From Balneola sp. EhC07 (GTDB taxonomy: Bacteria > Bacteroidota > Rhodothermia > Balneolales > Balneolaceae): a stretch of DNA of 64,000 nt. Below the pieces are notes generated by a model, which worked only from the letters and a program-made list of their open reading frames with translations, was not told the origin of the DNA and made no database searches. Below, one piece after another: positions 1 to 10,700 of this stretch (the first letter of the stretch is position 1; every line of letters starts with the position of its first letter). The position numbers and the translations under genes were made by a program. The stretch is from contig NZ_LXYG01000003.1 of the NCBI RefSeq assembly GCF_001650905.1, positions 1 to 64,000 on the forward strand, in the 5' to 3' direction.

Positions 1-29
1 TTGGTGCGTTGAAAGGTCTCTTTTGCCAT
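1..29 (-). CDS. tuf: Elongation factor Tu, N-terminal fragment (cut by window edge)
   Basis: Only the first nine codons lie in the window. Read on the minus strand they give MAKETFQRT, the usual start of bacterial EF-Tu. EF-Tu delivers aminoacyl-tRNA to the ribosome as a GTP complex. The gene starts 28 bases after the fusA stop, which is its normal place at the end of the rpsL-rpsG-fusA-tuf (str) operon. The call rests on this short peptide plus the gene order; the rest of the gene lies outside the window. Confidence 0.9.
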
Positions 30-57
30 GTCTTTGTCTTGTTTTTATTAAATTTCT

Positions 58-2196
58 TTATGATTGACTTTCGATAATTTCCTGAGCAATCTTTTCAGGA
101 ACAGCAGTGTACTCTTCGAATTCCATTGAGTAAACCGCACGACCTTGAGTCAAAGATCTAACGTCAGTTGAGTATCCGAACATTTCTGAAAGAGGTACAT
201 TTGCTTTCACAACAGAACCGTCATTTCGGTTGTCCATACTCTGAATGATACCGCGACGACTGTTAAGGTCACCGATAACATCACCCATATATTCTTCCGG
301 AGTAGTTACTTCTACTTTCATAACCGGCTCAAGTAGTTGAGGCTTTGCTTTTTTAGCTGAATTTCTAAATCCTAACTTAGCTGCAAGCTCAAAACTCAAT
401 TGATCAGAATCCACATCGTGATAAGAACCGTCAAAAAGTCTTACACCAATGTTTTGTACAGCGTAGTTAGCTTGAATACCATTTTCTAACGCTGCTTTGA
501 ATCCTTTTTGAACTGAAGGGATAAATTCTCTAGGAATATTACCACCTACAATCTCATTGATGAACATAAATCCATCTTCTTCTGAAATACGATCTTTTTT
601 ACCATCGTAATCAGCAAAATACTCAATTGGAGCAATTTCAAACTGAATATCAGCAAATTTACCACGTCCACCAGATTGCTTTTTGTAAAGCTCTCTGTGC
701 TCAACTGCTTTAGAGATTGTTTCCCTGTAAGATACCTGAGGAGCACCAACGTTTGCCTCAACTTTGAATTCACGCTTAAGACGATCAACAATGATCTCTA
801 AGTGTAACTCACCCATTCCGGCGATAGTAGTCTGACCAGTTTCATCGTCAGTTCTAACCTGAAATGTTGGATCTTCTTCTGCAAGTTTTTGAAGTCCTGC
901 AGAAAGCTTTTCACTGTCAGCTTTAGTTTTTGGCTCAACAGCAAGCTTGATCACCGGCTCAGGGAATGTAATCTGCTCCAGGATAACCGGATCATCAAGA
1001 TCACAAAGTGTATCACCGGTATAAACTTCTTTTACACCAACTACAGCAACAATATCACCAGCCTGAGCTACTTCAATATCTTTCTTAGAGTTTGCGTGCA
1101 TTTCAAGCAGACGCCCAACTCTTTCTTTTTTACCTGTTGAAGAGTTCAATACATATGATCCTTTTTCCAACGTACCTGAGTACACTCTGGCAAAAGTTAA
1201 CTTACCAACATAAGGATCGGTCATGATTTTGAATGCAAGTGCAGAAAAAGGAGCGTTTACATCTGCTTCTCTGATCACTTCATCTTCAGTATGAGGCTTA
1301 ACACCTTTTACAGCCTGAACATCTAGCGGAGATGGCATGAATGAAATAACTCTATCCAACATTGCCTGCACACCTTTATTCTTCAGTGCAGTTCCACACA
1401 TTACAGGAGTAATATCTTTTGCAATAGTTGCCTTTCTGATAGCTGCAAGAATTTCATCTTCTGAAATCTCTTCTTCCATCAAATACTTTTCCATCAACGA
1501 CTCATCATGATCAGCAATAGCTTCGATCAACTGAACTCTGTAATCTGCAGCTTTTGTTGCAAGATCTTCAGGAATATCAACTTCGTCGTACTTAGCACCC
1601 AAAGAAGCATCATCCCAAACAATTCCTCTCATGTTGATCAAATCAACAACACCCTTGAAGTTCTCTTCAGAACCAATAGGAATTTGAATTGGAATCGGGT
1701 TAGCATTTAATTTCTCATCTAGTTGGCCAACTACATTATAGAAGTCAGCTCCGGTACGGTCCATTTTGTTAACAAATGCCATACAAGGAACTTTGTATTT
1801 GTTAGCCTGACGCCATACAGTCTCAGATTGAGGCTGAACAGCACCTACAGAACAAAGCACAAAAACCGCTCCATCAAGAACACGTAATGAACGCTCTACT
1901 TCTACAGTAAAGTCAACGTGACCAGGAGTGTCAATAATATTAATACGGTGATCTTTCCAGATACAGTGAGTTGCAGCAGAAGTAATGGTAATACCACGCT
2001 CTTGCTCTTGCTCCATCCAATCCATAGTTGCTGCACCATCGTGCACCTCACCAATACGGTGGCTACGGCCGGTATAAAAAAGAATACGCTCTGTAACAGT
2101 GGTCTTTCCGGCATCGATATGAGCCATAATACCAATGTTACGCGTTCTGCGCATCTTGTCGATAACTTTTGGGTCTTGTTGTTTTACTTCTGCCAT
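58..2196 (-). CDS. fusA: Elongation factor G
   Basis: The 712-residue protein is full length for EF-G, the GTPase that drives translocation of tRNA and mRNA on the ribosome. The G domain is intact: the P-loop AHIDAGKTT is at residues 25-33, the G3 motif DTPGH at 89-93 and NKMD at 143-146. Domain II and the C-terminal domains III-V follow, with [12 protein letters not shown] and the domain V stretch [10 protein letters not shown] visible. It is third in the str operon, 18 bases after rpsG and just before tuf, so it is probably co-transcribed from the rpsL promoter. Nothing suggests the divergent EF-G2 type. Confidence 0.98.
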   Translation of the reverse strand: MAEVKQQDPKVIDKMRRTRNIGIMAHIDAGKTTVTERILFYTGRSHRIGEVHDGAATMDWMEQEQERGITITSAATHCIWKDHRINIIDTPGHVDFTVEVERSLRVLDGAVFVLCSVGAVQPQSETVWRQANKYKVPCMAFVNKMDRTGADFYNVVGQLDEKLNANPIPIQIPIGSEENFKGVVDLINMRGIVWDDASLGAKYDEVDIPEDLATKAADYRVQLIEAIADHDESLMEKYLMEEEISEDEILAAIRKATIAKDITPVMCGTALKNKGVQAMLDRVISFMPSPLDVQAVKGVKPHTEDEVIREADVNAPFSALAFKIMTDPYVGKLTFARVYSGTLEKGSYVLNSSTGKKERVGRLLEMHANSKKDIEVAQAGDIVAVVGVKEVYTGDTLCDLDDPVILEQITFPEPVIKLAVEPKTKADSEKLSAGLQKLAEEDPTFQVRTDDETGQTTIAGMGELHLEIIVDRLKREFKVEANVGAPQVSYRETISKAVEHRELYKKQSGGRGKFADIQFEIAPIEYFADYDGKKDRISEEDGFMFINEIVGGNIPREFIPSVQKGFKAALENGIQANYAVQNIGVRLFDGSYHDVDSDQLSFELAAKLGFRNSAKKAKPQLLEPVMKVEVTTPEEYMGDVIGDLNSRRGIIQSMDNRNDGSVVKANVPLSEMFGYSTDVRSLTQGRAVYSMEFEEYTAVPEKIAQEIIESQS

Positions 2197-2214
2197 GATA
2201 ATCTTGAAATACTA

Positions 2215-2682
2215 TTAAAATCTAAAGTGAGCGAATGCTTTGTTTGCTTCAGCCATACGGTGAACTTCGTCTTTCTTACGAACTGCTCCACCTTCATTGT
2301 TTGAAGCATCCATCAATTCACGAGATAACCTCAATGACATTGACTTATCGTTTCTGGAACGAGCAGATCTAATCAACCATCTCATTCCTAATGCAGTACC
2401 ACGCTCCTGACGAACCTCCATAGGAACCTGATACGTCGCTCCACCAACTCTGCGAGATTTAACTTCCACAACCGGAGTTGCATTCTGCATTGCTGATTTA
2501 AAAATGTCTATACCGGTTTCGCCGGTTTTCTCTTCAATAATTTCAAATGCCTGATAAACAATTTTTCGAGCAACGTTCTTTTTACCGTCTCTCATCAAGT
2601 TGTTTACAAAACGTGTAATTAGCTTATCCTCAAAAATTGGATCCGGCTGTACATCTCGTTTTTCTGCTGTCTTTCTACGCAT
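2215..2682 (-). CDS. rpsG: 30S ribosomal protein S7
   Basis: The 155-residue protein starts MRRKTAEKRD and has the S7 signature region DPIFEDKLITRFVNNLMRDG near its start. It ends with the conserved basic segment around EVHRMAEANKAFAHFRF. S7 binds the 3' major domain of 16S rRNA and nucleates assembly of the small-subunit head. It lies between rpsL (25 bases upstream) and fusA (18 bases downstream), the standard str operon order. In other bacteria S7 represses its own operon; I did not identify a binding structure here. Confidence 0.98.
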   Translation of the reverse strand: MRRKTAEKRDVQPDPIFEDKLITRFVNNLMRDGKKNVARKIVYQAFEIIEEKTGETGIDIFKSAMQNATPVVEVKSRRVGGATYQVPMEVRQERGTALGMRWLIRSARSRNDKSMSLRLSRELMDASNNEGGAVRKKDEVHRMAEANKAFAHFRF

Positions 2683-2707
2683 CGTCGGTCAATCTAAAAT
2701 TCTGGTT

Positions 2708-3082
2708 TTACCCTCTTGGGCGTTTAGTTCCGTACAAACTACGGCTTTGAGTTCTTCCATCTACACCTGCAGTATCAAGTGTACCACGGATTATATGGTA
2801 ACGTACACCAGGTAAATCCTTCACACGTCCACCACGGATAAGCACAATACTATGCTCCTGCAGATTGTGACCTTCACCCGGAATGTATGCTGAAACTTCA
2901 ATTCCATTAGTTAAGCGAACACGAGCTACTTTACGAAGAGCTGAGTTCGGCTTTTTAGGGGTAGTTGTATAAACACGAGTACAAACGCCACGCTTTTGAG
3001 GGCATCCCTGCATTGCAGGAGCAGTTGTCTTACGAGTCTTGCTTTTTCTACCTTTTCGAATAAGTTGTTGTATAGTTGGCAC
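2708..3082 (-). CDS. rpsL: 30S ribosomal protein S12
   Basis: The 124-residue S12 protein contributes to decoding accuracy at the A site. It starts [12 protein letters not shown] and contains the decoding loop [11 protein letters not shown] (K43-K44 region) and the second conserved loop [13 protein letters not shown]. Both lysines linked to streptomycin resistance when mutated are present, so this looks like the wild-type drug-sensitive form. It is the first gene of the operon, with a good TAnnTTTG-type promoter about 40 bases upstream. Confidence 0.98.
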   Translation of the reverse strand: MPTIQQLIRKGRKSKTRKTTAPAMQGCPQKRGVCTRVYTTTPKKPNSALRKVARVRLTNGIEVSAYIPGEGHNLQEHSIVLIRGGRVKDLPGVRYHIIRGTLDTAGVDGRTQSRSLYGTKRPRG

Positions 3083-3123
3083 GGTTCAAATTGTTTGGTT
3101 ATTGCCATCAAATCTAGAGCTTG

Positions 3124-3154
3124 CAAATATATAGCTTTTTTCTGTACTTCTAAA
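3124..3154 (-). promoter_or_regulatory. Promoter of the str operon (Bacteroidota-type)
   Basis: On the minus strand, 3131-3124 reads TATATTTG, an exact match to the TAnnTTTG -7 element of Bacteroidota primary sigma factors. About 20 bases upstream is a T-rich stretch (TTTTTA) that could serve as a weak -33 element. Transcription would begin near 3117, leaving a leader of about 35 bases before rpsL. The assignment is by motif and position only. Confidence 0.6.
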
Positions 3155-3302
3155 AATAATTCTAAACATTATTTCTTAAATATTTCAGAACACCTCGTGA
3201 AACATCAAATTAAAGGATATTCTTTTCTATTTTGATTCAATAATTTATCAACTGATACATAGCATTATATCAATTTATTATTTACAGGTTTGAATTTTTT
3301 TG

Positions 3303-6300
3303 CTAGTTATCTGTATTCAAATACTCCTGAGGAGGGAGCCCATACATTTTTTTAAAGGCTCGGGAAAAGTATGAAAGGTTTGTGAACCCAACGGCATAAG
3401 ATGCTTCTGAAATATTGAGGCCCTCATCCTTTATAAGTTTTAATGCCTCTTCAAATCTAAACCTATTAATAATTTGATTTATAGTTTCATCATTTTCGTT
3501 CTTCCACTTCCTATACAACGATGCGCTACTCATTGATAGAGCTTCAGCTATCAGGTCTATATTAAGATCCGGATTACCAAGATGTCTTTTAATAATATCA
3601 GTTGTTCTGGTAGTAAAAGTATTCTTAACAGTTTGTTCTAATTTTTCCCCGCTTGCTTTGAGCATTCTTTCTCTTCTCAACAAAACTTTGATCTGGGCTA
3701 ACAAAAGCTTGTTTTGAACGGGTTTGGTTAGGTAAATGTCCGCCCCCATATTCAGTCCCTTTTGCACATCGTAATCACTATCTTTTGCTGAAAGAAAAAT
3801 AAAAGGGATATGTTTATATGAATCTATCCCTCTTATTGCGTTCATCATTTCAAATCCATCCATCTCAGGCATCATAATATCAGACAGAATGATATCAGGA
3901 TGAAAATCTTCTAAGGCTTCTAGTCCTAATTTACCATTTGAGGCAACCTTCACATTGTAATGTCTAGAAATCAGAGACTGGAGGTAAATTCTGAAGTCCT
4001 CATTATCTTCTACAAGCAGCACTTTCGGAGCAGTTTCAGAAATGCTTTTACTCTCTATTAATTCATCATTAATATTTACATCAATAAATGCAGGTTCCTT
4101 TTTGTCGATGTTTTTATATGACTCACTTACGATTTGGTGATTTTCTGAAATGTGCTCTTTGCCTTTCTTTACAATAACATCAAAAGTAGTACCCTCATTT
4201 TTTACTGAATGAACAAATATTTCACCTCCCATTTTTTCTATCATCCCTTTCACAATTGCCAAACCAATTCCTGTTCCTCCTGATTTTTCTATTGATGAAT
4301 CCCCCTGATAATATGGATCAAAAATAAATGGTAAATCCGCTTTTGCGATTCCCGATCCGGAATCCTCAAATATAACTTTAACAAAGTCATCTTCATTATT
4401 TATACAAACAAATACATTTCCTCCATCAGGAGTGAATTTTAGTGCATTACCCAACAGGTTAGTACAAATATGCTCCCATGCGCTTACATCCAGAAACACA
4501 AAGTTTGATTGATTGGTAGATTCTATTGAAAACTTGATCCCCTGTTTCTCAAAAGCGTATTCAAACTGTGCGGAAATACGCTTTGTCATTTCTACAATAT
4601 CTACTTCTTGAAAGGTTAAATTTATTTCTCCTGAACTAAGCTTTGATACATCTAGTAACTGGTTTACTAAACTTTTAAGACGATTTGCACTCCGCATCAT
4701 TAAAGAAAGTGGAGCTTTATTTCCGTTAGTTTGAATTGAATTGTTCTCCAGCATTTCTTCTAAAGGACTTAGAATTAAAGAAAGTGGAGTTCTTAGTTCG
4801 TGAGTAAAATTTGTGAAAAATTGAGACTTTGATTCATCCAACTTCTTGATTATTTGAAGAGCCTCTACCGTTTTCTCTTTTTCTTCCAATAATTCTTTTG
4901 TTCTGTCATTTACAAGCTCTTCTAATTTCATTTCTCGAAATTTGGACTGCTTTAACAAAGCTTTATAACCGAGGTAAAACACTCCGCCCAAAAAACATAG
5001 TGAAAGAACCAAAAACCAACCTGTTTCATAAAAATAGGGGGCCACATTTATCAGCATTGAAGCTTCAGAGTACTCATCAGAGCTTTTCAATTTACCTCTA
5101 ATCGACAGTTTATTCTCACCCGATGGGATATTCGTAAACACAGCTATCCTTTCATAGCTGGCATTTTCCCATACTTCATTGACACCCTCCATCTTATATT
5201 GAAGTTCCAGATTTTTAGTGCCGCTAAATGTGGGTAAAGTAAACTTCACCTGAATATTTCGAACATCTCTTGAGAAATTAATTTCCGATAAATTCCATAG
5301 GGTTTTAACAGAATCTGAAAAAGAAACAGTTTCAAACATAGGCATGGCCAGCTCTTTTTTATTTTTTTCAACATGCCATTCGGGTCGTGTATAGACCAAT
5401 CCTGATTGATTCGAGAAGATCAGTTTATTGTCTTTGGTTAAAAGACCTGCATTTTGTACTCCACCATTTCCTTCAATATTATTTAAACCATCTTCCTCTG
5501 TAAAACTTTCTACAGTTAAATTATTTATTTCACCATCTAAATATTTATTTAAGTTTCTTTGGCTTATTCTCATTATTCCACTATTTGAGTTTATCCAGAA
5601 ATAGCCGGACTTATCATCAATTAGTTTGTGCAAAGAGTTATCGATTAAGCCATCGCTTGCCAACACATATTCAATCTTTTTTATATCCCTGTATTGGTAG
5701 TGAACTATTCTGTTCAGGCCTCTGTCTTCGCTAACAACCCATGCTGTGTCATTGCTTGATTCATAAAAGTCACGGATAAGATTACTGCTCAACCCCTGTT
5801 CTTTGTTTATATATCTGAACAATGTATCCGTGCCTAAGATAACCAAGCCAAAGCCTGCTGTAGAAATTGCAAGTTCACCGGATTTAAGTTCTTTAATACT
5901 TCGAATCCCTTCTAAACGCTCTCCTGAATTGTCTTCAAATGGAACATAACTTGTACCATCAAATTTATATAAATATTTAGCAGTACCTACCCATTCTCTT
6001 TGTTTAGAATCTTTAGCTATTACATCAATTAAATTACGATCGTTTTCAAAAGCCGTGTTTTTTTTCCATTTCTGACCCTGATACTCCCAAAGATCAAAAT
6101 TGCCTGCCATAACGGTTTCATTTTCATCCACAAATACTGATCTAAAAAAAGTATAAGCAAGTTCGCTATTTGATCGGTTCCAATTTGTAAACCCTTCATC
6201 GGAAATCTTAAATATGTTGTTTTCAAAACTTGTTGCCCAAATATTATTCCCATCCTCATGCAACCCATATGTATTGAATAATCCCGGTATTTCATCTTCT

Positions 6301-7418
6301 CCAATAGTGATGATCTTTTTTTGAGTGATGTGATAAATACCGTCGCCATTTGTAGCAGTCCAAATTCCACCTTCCTTATCGATTGTTAAATAGACTATTC
6401 CACGTTGAGTATTCAGTACTTTTTTCCCACTAACATAAATACTGTTCTGAAATCGTATAACTGATTCAGAACGCTCTACCTGTTTCCAATCAATATTTTC
6501 AACATGTTCACTTAATGTTGATTCACTATCAATTTCTTTGAAATAGCCGTTTTCTCTGTTAAAACTCAGATATTTTTCTTTTGTATCAACTAAAAGCTCC
6601 TTATCGCTTACTTCAATGAAATCCCAAAGTATAACTGAGTTTTCTTGTTCATATATATAGAGTTTCTGATTGTTATTACTATCTACTTTTAATAATTGAT
6701 TGTGATATCCTAAAAGCCATCTAACTCCATCTTTTGTCATTTTCATTTTGAATACATCCTCAACCGGAATTAACAATGACTCAGCATCCATTACTTTTGT
6801 TACTTTCTTATCACGTACATAAAACCATCCATTCTCTGTAAGAAAGTCTAATCTGCCCCCATCAACTGAAAAGCTATTTTTTATTTCTGCTTGAGTATTT
6901 TCATCGTTGAACTGTACGAATTCAATTCCTTCTTTCTGCAGGTAGAGTCCTTTACTTGTTGTAATGATGACGCTTCCATCCGCTGTAACATCCAATTTCA
7001 AAACTTCTATATCTTTAAAAGCCTCTTTTTTTTGGAGCCATACAACCTCACCATATTTTAACATGTAGAGATTACCATTTACATCAGTAAACCATAACTC
7101 ATCATTTCCCCCACTCTCTAGCCATAAAATTCGATTACTCTGCATTGTTGGATCGGAGTTCGTATCAAAAACTACAAAACGATCTCCATCAAATCGGACA
7201 AGCCCGTCATTCGTTGCTACATAAATAAACCCATCTGTCTGATGAGTAATCTGATTCGCGGAATTGATAGGTAGCCCATCCTTTATAGAATAATTCCGAA
7301 TTTGATATTGGCTTGAAATATCATCCCAATTAAATGGAACAGGCGTTGGCTGAAAGGCAAGAACCTGCACTGAAGAAAACAGTAAAAAAAACAAACCAAC
7401 GCCTTTTGACACTCGCAT
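3303..7418 (-). CDS. Hybrid two-component system regulator (propeller sensor, kinase, receiver, AraC-type HTH)
   Basis: This 1371-residue protein carries a whole signalling pathway. An N-terminal signal peptide (residues 1-21) leads into a long periplasmic part with two-component-regulator propeller repeats, recognisable from IKDGLPINSANQI and DGLVRFDG. A Y_Y_Y domain (about 725-790) and one membrane segment (about 797-818) follow. The cytoplasmic part has a HisKA domain with phospho-acceptor His873 in FTHELRTP, an HATPase domain (NLLGNALKFTPDGG, GGTGIGLAIV), a receiver domain with phospho-acceptor Asp1180 in LSDIMMPE, and an AraC-type DNA-binding domain at the C-terminus (GFTNLSYFSRAFKKMYG). 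In Bacteroidota such proteins sense an extracellular ligand, often a glycan breakdown product, and activate neighbouring genes. It faces the GLUG-protein gene divergently across 307 bases, an obvious candidate target. The ligand is unknown. Confidence 0.95.
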   Translation of the reverse strand: MRVSKGVGLFFLLFSSVQVLAFQPTPVPFNWDDISSQYQIRNYSIKDGLPINSANQITHQTDGFIYVATNDGLVRFDGDRFVVFDTNSDPTMQSNRILWLESGGNDELWFTDVNGNLYMLKYGEVVWLQKKEAFKDIEVLKLDVTADGSVIITTSKGLYLQKEGIEFVQFNDENTQAEIKNSFSVDGGRLDFLTENGWFYVRDKKVTKVMDAESLLIPVEDVFKMKMTKDGVRWLLGYHNQLLKVDSNNNQKLYIYEQENSVILWDFIEVSDKELLVDTKEKYLSFNRENGYFKEIDSESTLSEHVENIDWKQVERSESVIRFQNSIYVSGKKVLNTQRGIVYLTIDKEGGIWTATNGDGIYHITQKKIITIGEDEIPGLFNTYGLHEDGNNIWATSFENNIFKISDEGFTNWNRSNSELAYTFFRSVFVDENETVMAGNFDLWEYQGQKWKKNTAFENDRNLIDVIAKDSKQREWVGTAKYLYKFDGTSYVPFEDNSGERLEGIRSIKELKSGELAISTAGFGLVILGTDTLFRYINKEQGLSSNLIRDFYESSNDTAWVVSEDRGLNRIVHYQYRDIKKIEYVLASDGLIDNSLHKLIDDKSGYFWINSNSGIMRISQRNLNKYLDGEINNLTVESFTEEDGLNNIEGNGGVQNAGLLTKDNKLIFSNQSGLVYTRPEWHVEKNKKELAMPMFETVSFSDSVKTLWNLSEINFSRDVRNIQVKFTLPTFSGTKNLELQYKMEGVNEVWENASYERIAVFTNIPSGENKLSIRGKLKSSDEYSEASMLINVAPYFYETGWFLVLSLCFLGGVFYLGYKALLKQSKFREMKLEELVNDRTKELLEEKEKTVEALQIIKKLDESKSQFFTNFTHELRTPLSLILSPLEEMLENNSIQTNGNKAPLSLMMRSANRLKSLVNQLLDVSKLSSGEINLTFQEVDIVEMTKRISAQFEYAFEKQGIKFSIESTNQSNFVFLDVSAWEHICTNLLGNALKFTPDGGNVFVCINNEDDFVKVIFEDSGSGIAKADLPFIFDPYYQGDSSIEKSGGTGIGLAIVKGMIEKMGGEIFVHSVKNEGTTFDVIVKKGKEHISENHQIVSESYKNIDKKEPAFIDVNINDELIESKSISETAPKVLLVEDNEDFRIYLQSLISRHYNVKVASNGKLGLEALEDFHPDIILSDIMMPEMDGFEMMNAIRGIDSYKHIPFIFLSAKDSDYDVQKGLNMGADIYLTKPVQNKLLLAQIKVLLRRERMLKASGEKLEQTVKNTFTTRTTDIIKRHLGNPDLNIDLIAEALSMSSASLYRKWKNENDETINQIINRFRFEEALKLIKDEGLNISEASYAVGFTNLSYFSRAFKKMYGLPPQEYLNTDN

Positions 7419-7725
7419 ACAGCAATTTTGATAGAATAAGTAAAATAATTGAGAGGATAGTATAAGATAAATCCAGTTTCAATTTTCTATCATTTGGAAA
7501 AATTAATACTTCGGCTACATAATTAAAGGTTAGTATTTGTTGATGGTTTATTATTAAGGGGTACAGAACCTTTTTAAATAGATTAATTAAAGCTCCATCA
7601 GATTGCAGCTGTCCATATTTATTTAAGAAGTTCAATTCGATGCTATCCCTATTGATACAACTAATAACATTTCTTAGATAAAAATATGCCGGGGTTTACT
7701 GATAAAACTAAGACGGATATTGGTG
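7419..7725. other. Divergent intergenic region, no gene seen
   Basis: This AT-rich gap separates the hybrid two-component regulator (leftward) from the GLUG-repeat gene (rightward). I see no convincing gene, RNA structure or perfect TAnnTTTG element. Both promoters should lie here, and so should any operator for the AraC-type domain of the regulator. A leftward open frame from 7635 into the regulator start has no recognisable product. Confidence 0.6.
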
Positions 7726-10700
7726 ATGAAAAACAATTCAAGAATTACCCGGCATACAAAACTTCTATTAACATTTTTACTGACTTTCTTAGTATCTAAC
7801 TATGGATACTCTCAAACAGCAATTGCGCCATCAGGAAGCGGAACTTCAGGTTCTCCATACCAAATTTCTTCCTTAGAAAATCTCTATTGGATTTCCCAAA
7901 ACACTTCTAGCTGGAATTCATACTTCGAGCAAACCGCAGATATTGACGCATCATCAACAGCCAACTGGGACGATGGCAATGGCGGGGATGCCGAAGGTTT
8001 CTCACCCATTGGTATAAGTTTTTCCGATGATTTTGGGGGAACTTACGATGGCGCCGGATACACTATTTCTGGCTTAACCATAAACCGAACTGTGGGCGAT
8101 GCCATCGGTCTTTTTGGAATAGCTTACAGAGCCAATGTCTCAAATCTTACCTTACAAAATGTAGATATTTCCTGCACCGCAAGTACGTATTGCGGAGCGC
8201 TTGTGGGACTTACAGGTTCAAGTTCCGAATACTCGAACATTTCAGTATCGGGCTCAGTAACAGGAAACAGCAATTTGGGTGGTATTATTGGTTGGATTTC
8301 CCAATCCCAAATAAGTCATAGCCACTTTAATGGAAGTGTAACTGGTGTGCGCACCCTTGGTGGATTGGTGGGCAATGTGAGTTCGTCTACCGTAACCAAT
8401 AGCTCGGCATTGGGATCGGTTACGGGCAACACCACAGGTTCATCAAGCAGTATTGGGGGTTTGGTTGGTATGAACGACCAAAGCGGAGTTATAAATCTTT
8501 CGTTTGCGGATGTTGATATTCCCGTTGCATATTCATCAGTAGGTGGGCTTGTGGGTACCAACAATCAATCGTCATCCATAAGCAACAGTTATGCTTTGGG
8601 TACGGTGAATGGCACGGTGAATATTGGTGGGCTAGTGGGTACCAACAATAGTTCTTCAAGTATAACCGATAGCTACTCTACCGGTGCTGCGAGCGGCTCT
8701 TTTAATTTTGCGGGATTGCTCGGTAGCAACAGCGGTGGAACCATTACAGGTAGTTTTTGGAATACCGAAACCAGTGGGCTCTCGACAGGAATTGCCAGCG
8801 ACAACAACTCGCAAAGTGCCACGGGATTAACCAGTGATGAAATGCTGGATGAATCCTCGTTTACGGGGCTTGATTTCTCCTCCACTTGGAATATCTATGA
8901 AGAATTAAGTTATCCGTTTATACAATCGAATGTACCAGACACACTTCCCGGGGGAGCAGTTCGACCGCTCGGCTCTGGAACCGAAGCCGAACCGTTTCAA
9001 ATAAGCAATCTAAGTCAACTTCGTTTAGTTAGTGCAGATACTTCCTATTGGAACGAGCATCTCATCCAAACTGCAGATATTGATGCTTCGGAAACATTAA
9101 ACTGGAATTCTGGCAGTGGTTTTTCGCCCATCGGAAGTAGTTCACATCCATTTACAGGATCATATAATGGTCAAGAGCACAGTATTTCTAATCTTTACAT
9201 TATTGCTCCCCGTTCAGGGCGAGGATTTATCGGCCATGCTGATGGGGCTTTGGTCAAAAACATATCCCTGTCGAATGTCAACATTACTTCAAGTTTTTGG
9301 TCGGGAGGTCTTATTGCTTTTGGGAATAACATTTCCGTTGATAACGTATTTGTATCAGGGCAATTAACTGGAAAATCATACGCGGGAGGTCTTGTGGGGT
9401 GGATTCAGGGGCTGGTTCATATTTCAAATAGCTCAACCAATGTAAGTGTATCATCTTCCTCTTCTAACGTAGGAGGTCTCATTGGCCAATCAGGAAGCAT
9501 ATCGGAAGGCTCTTATATCTCAAATAGTTATGCTAGTGGCAATGTAACTGGCATTGACTATGTAGGAGGGTTGATAGGAAGTTCGCGTATCGAAATAACA
9601 AAAAGCTATGCAACGGGCGATGTTTCCGGAACAAACTATATTGGAGGATTAGCTGGATTTTCAAGAGCTTTGGCATCTGAAAATTATGCTTTGGGAAATG
9701 TAAGTGGAACAGAGTATGTAGGGGGTCTTATTGGCCATGCTGATACATCTCCTATAAATAATAATTATGCTGCTGGCGAAGTTAGTGGTATAACAAAGGT
9801 TGGAGGGCTAATTGGCCGCGTTTGGGTCGGAGCTTCTGGCAACTATTCTACAGGACTTGTAACGGGCACTAATGAGGTTGGAGGGCTATTTGGGTATACT
9901 ACTCGAGCAACTCAGGATAATTTTTGGGATGTAGAAAATAGTGGCCAGACCGATGCTGTCGGTGCAGTCAACGGAAACGTTCATGTAGCAACAGGATTAA
10001 CTACCTCGCAAATGTATCAAAAAAGTAGTTTTTCGGGCTTTGATTTTGATTCTACGTGGGCGGCTCACTCAAACTTTACAAAACCTTACTTGCAATCTAA
10101 TCATAAAGATACGGTGGATGGTTATTTTGTAGATGATCTTAAAATGGATGGCAATGGAACCGAAGCCGATCCCTTTCAAATAAAAAACCTCATTCAACTT
10201 CGCCTCATAAGTGCTGATACTTCATTTTGGAACGAACACCTAATACAAACAGCAAATATAAATGCATCAGAAACTTCTTCGTGGAATTCAGGCAGCGGCT
10301 TTGTTCCTTTAGGCACAGCGTTCAACGAATTTACAGGGGCTTATAATGGTCAAAACTATACCATAACCGGACTTTATATTTCTAGGGGCTCAGGGACTGG
10401 ATTTTTTGGACGTACAAATGGCGCTAATATTTCAAATGTGATACTTGACCAGGTGGATATAACAGGTTCCAGTCAAGTTGGTGGATTGATCGGACAAGGT
10501 AAAAAAACAGTAATTTCGAATGCTCATGTTTCAGGAAGTATAACGGGTACGATATTAATTGGAGGACTAGTTGGCGATTTAGTGACCGAGGTTTCCGTTT
10601 CAAATAGTTCTTCAAGCGCTACAGTAACCAGTACTTCTTTATCGAATCAAAGTTCTCTAGCTGGCGGTCTAATCGGACGAGCGAGTGACTTGAGCGATTC

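Noticed and set aside
7330-7635. Possible 101-codon minus-strand gene
   Set aside because: It overlaps the start of the hybrid two-component regulator in another frame and has no recognisable domain.
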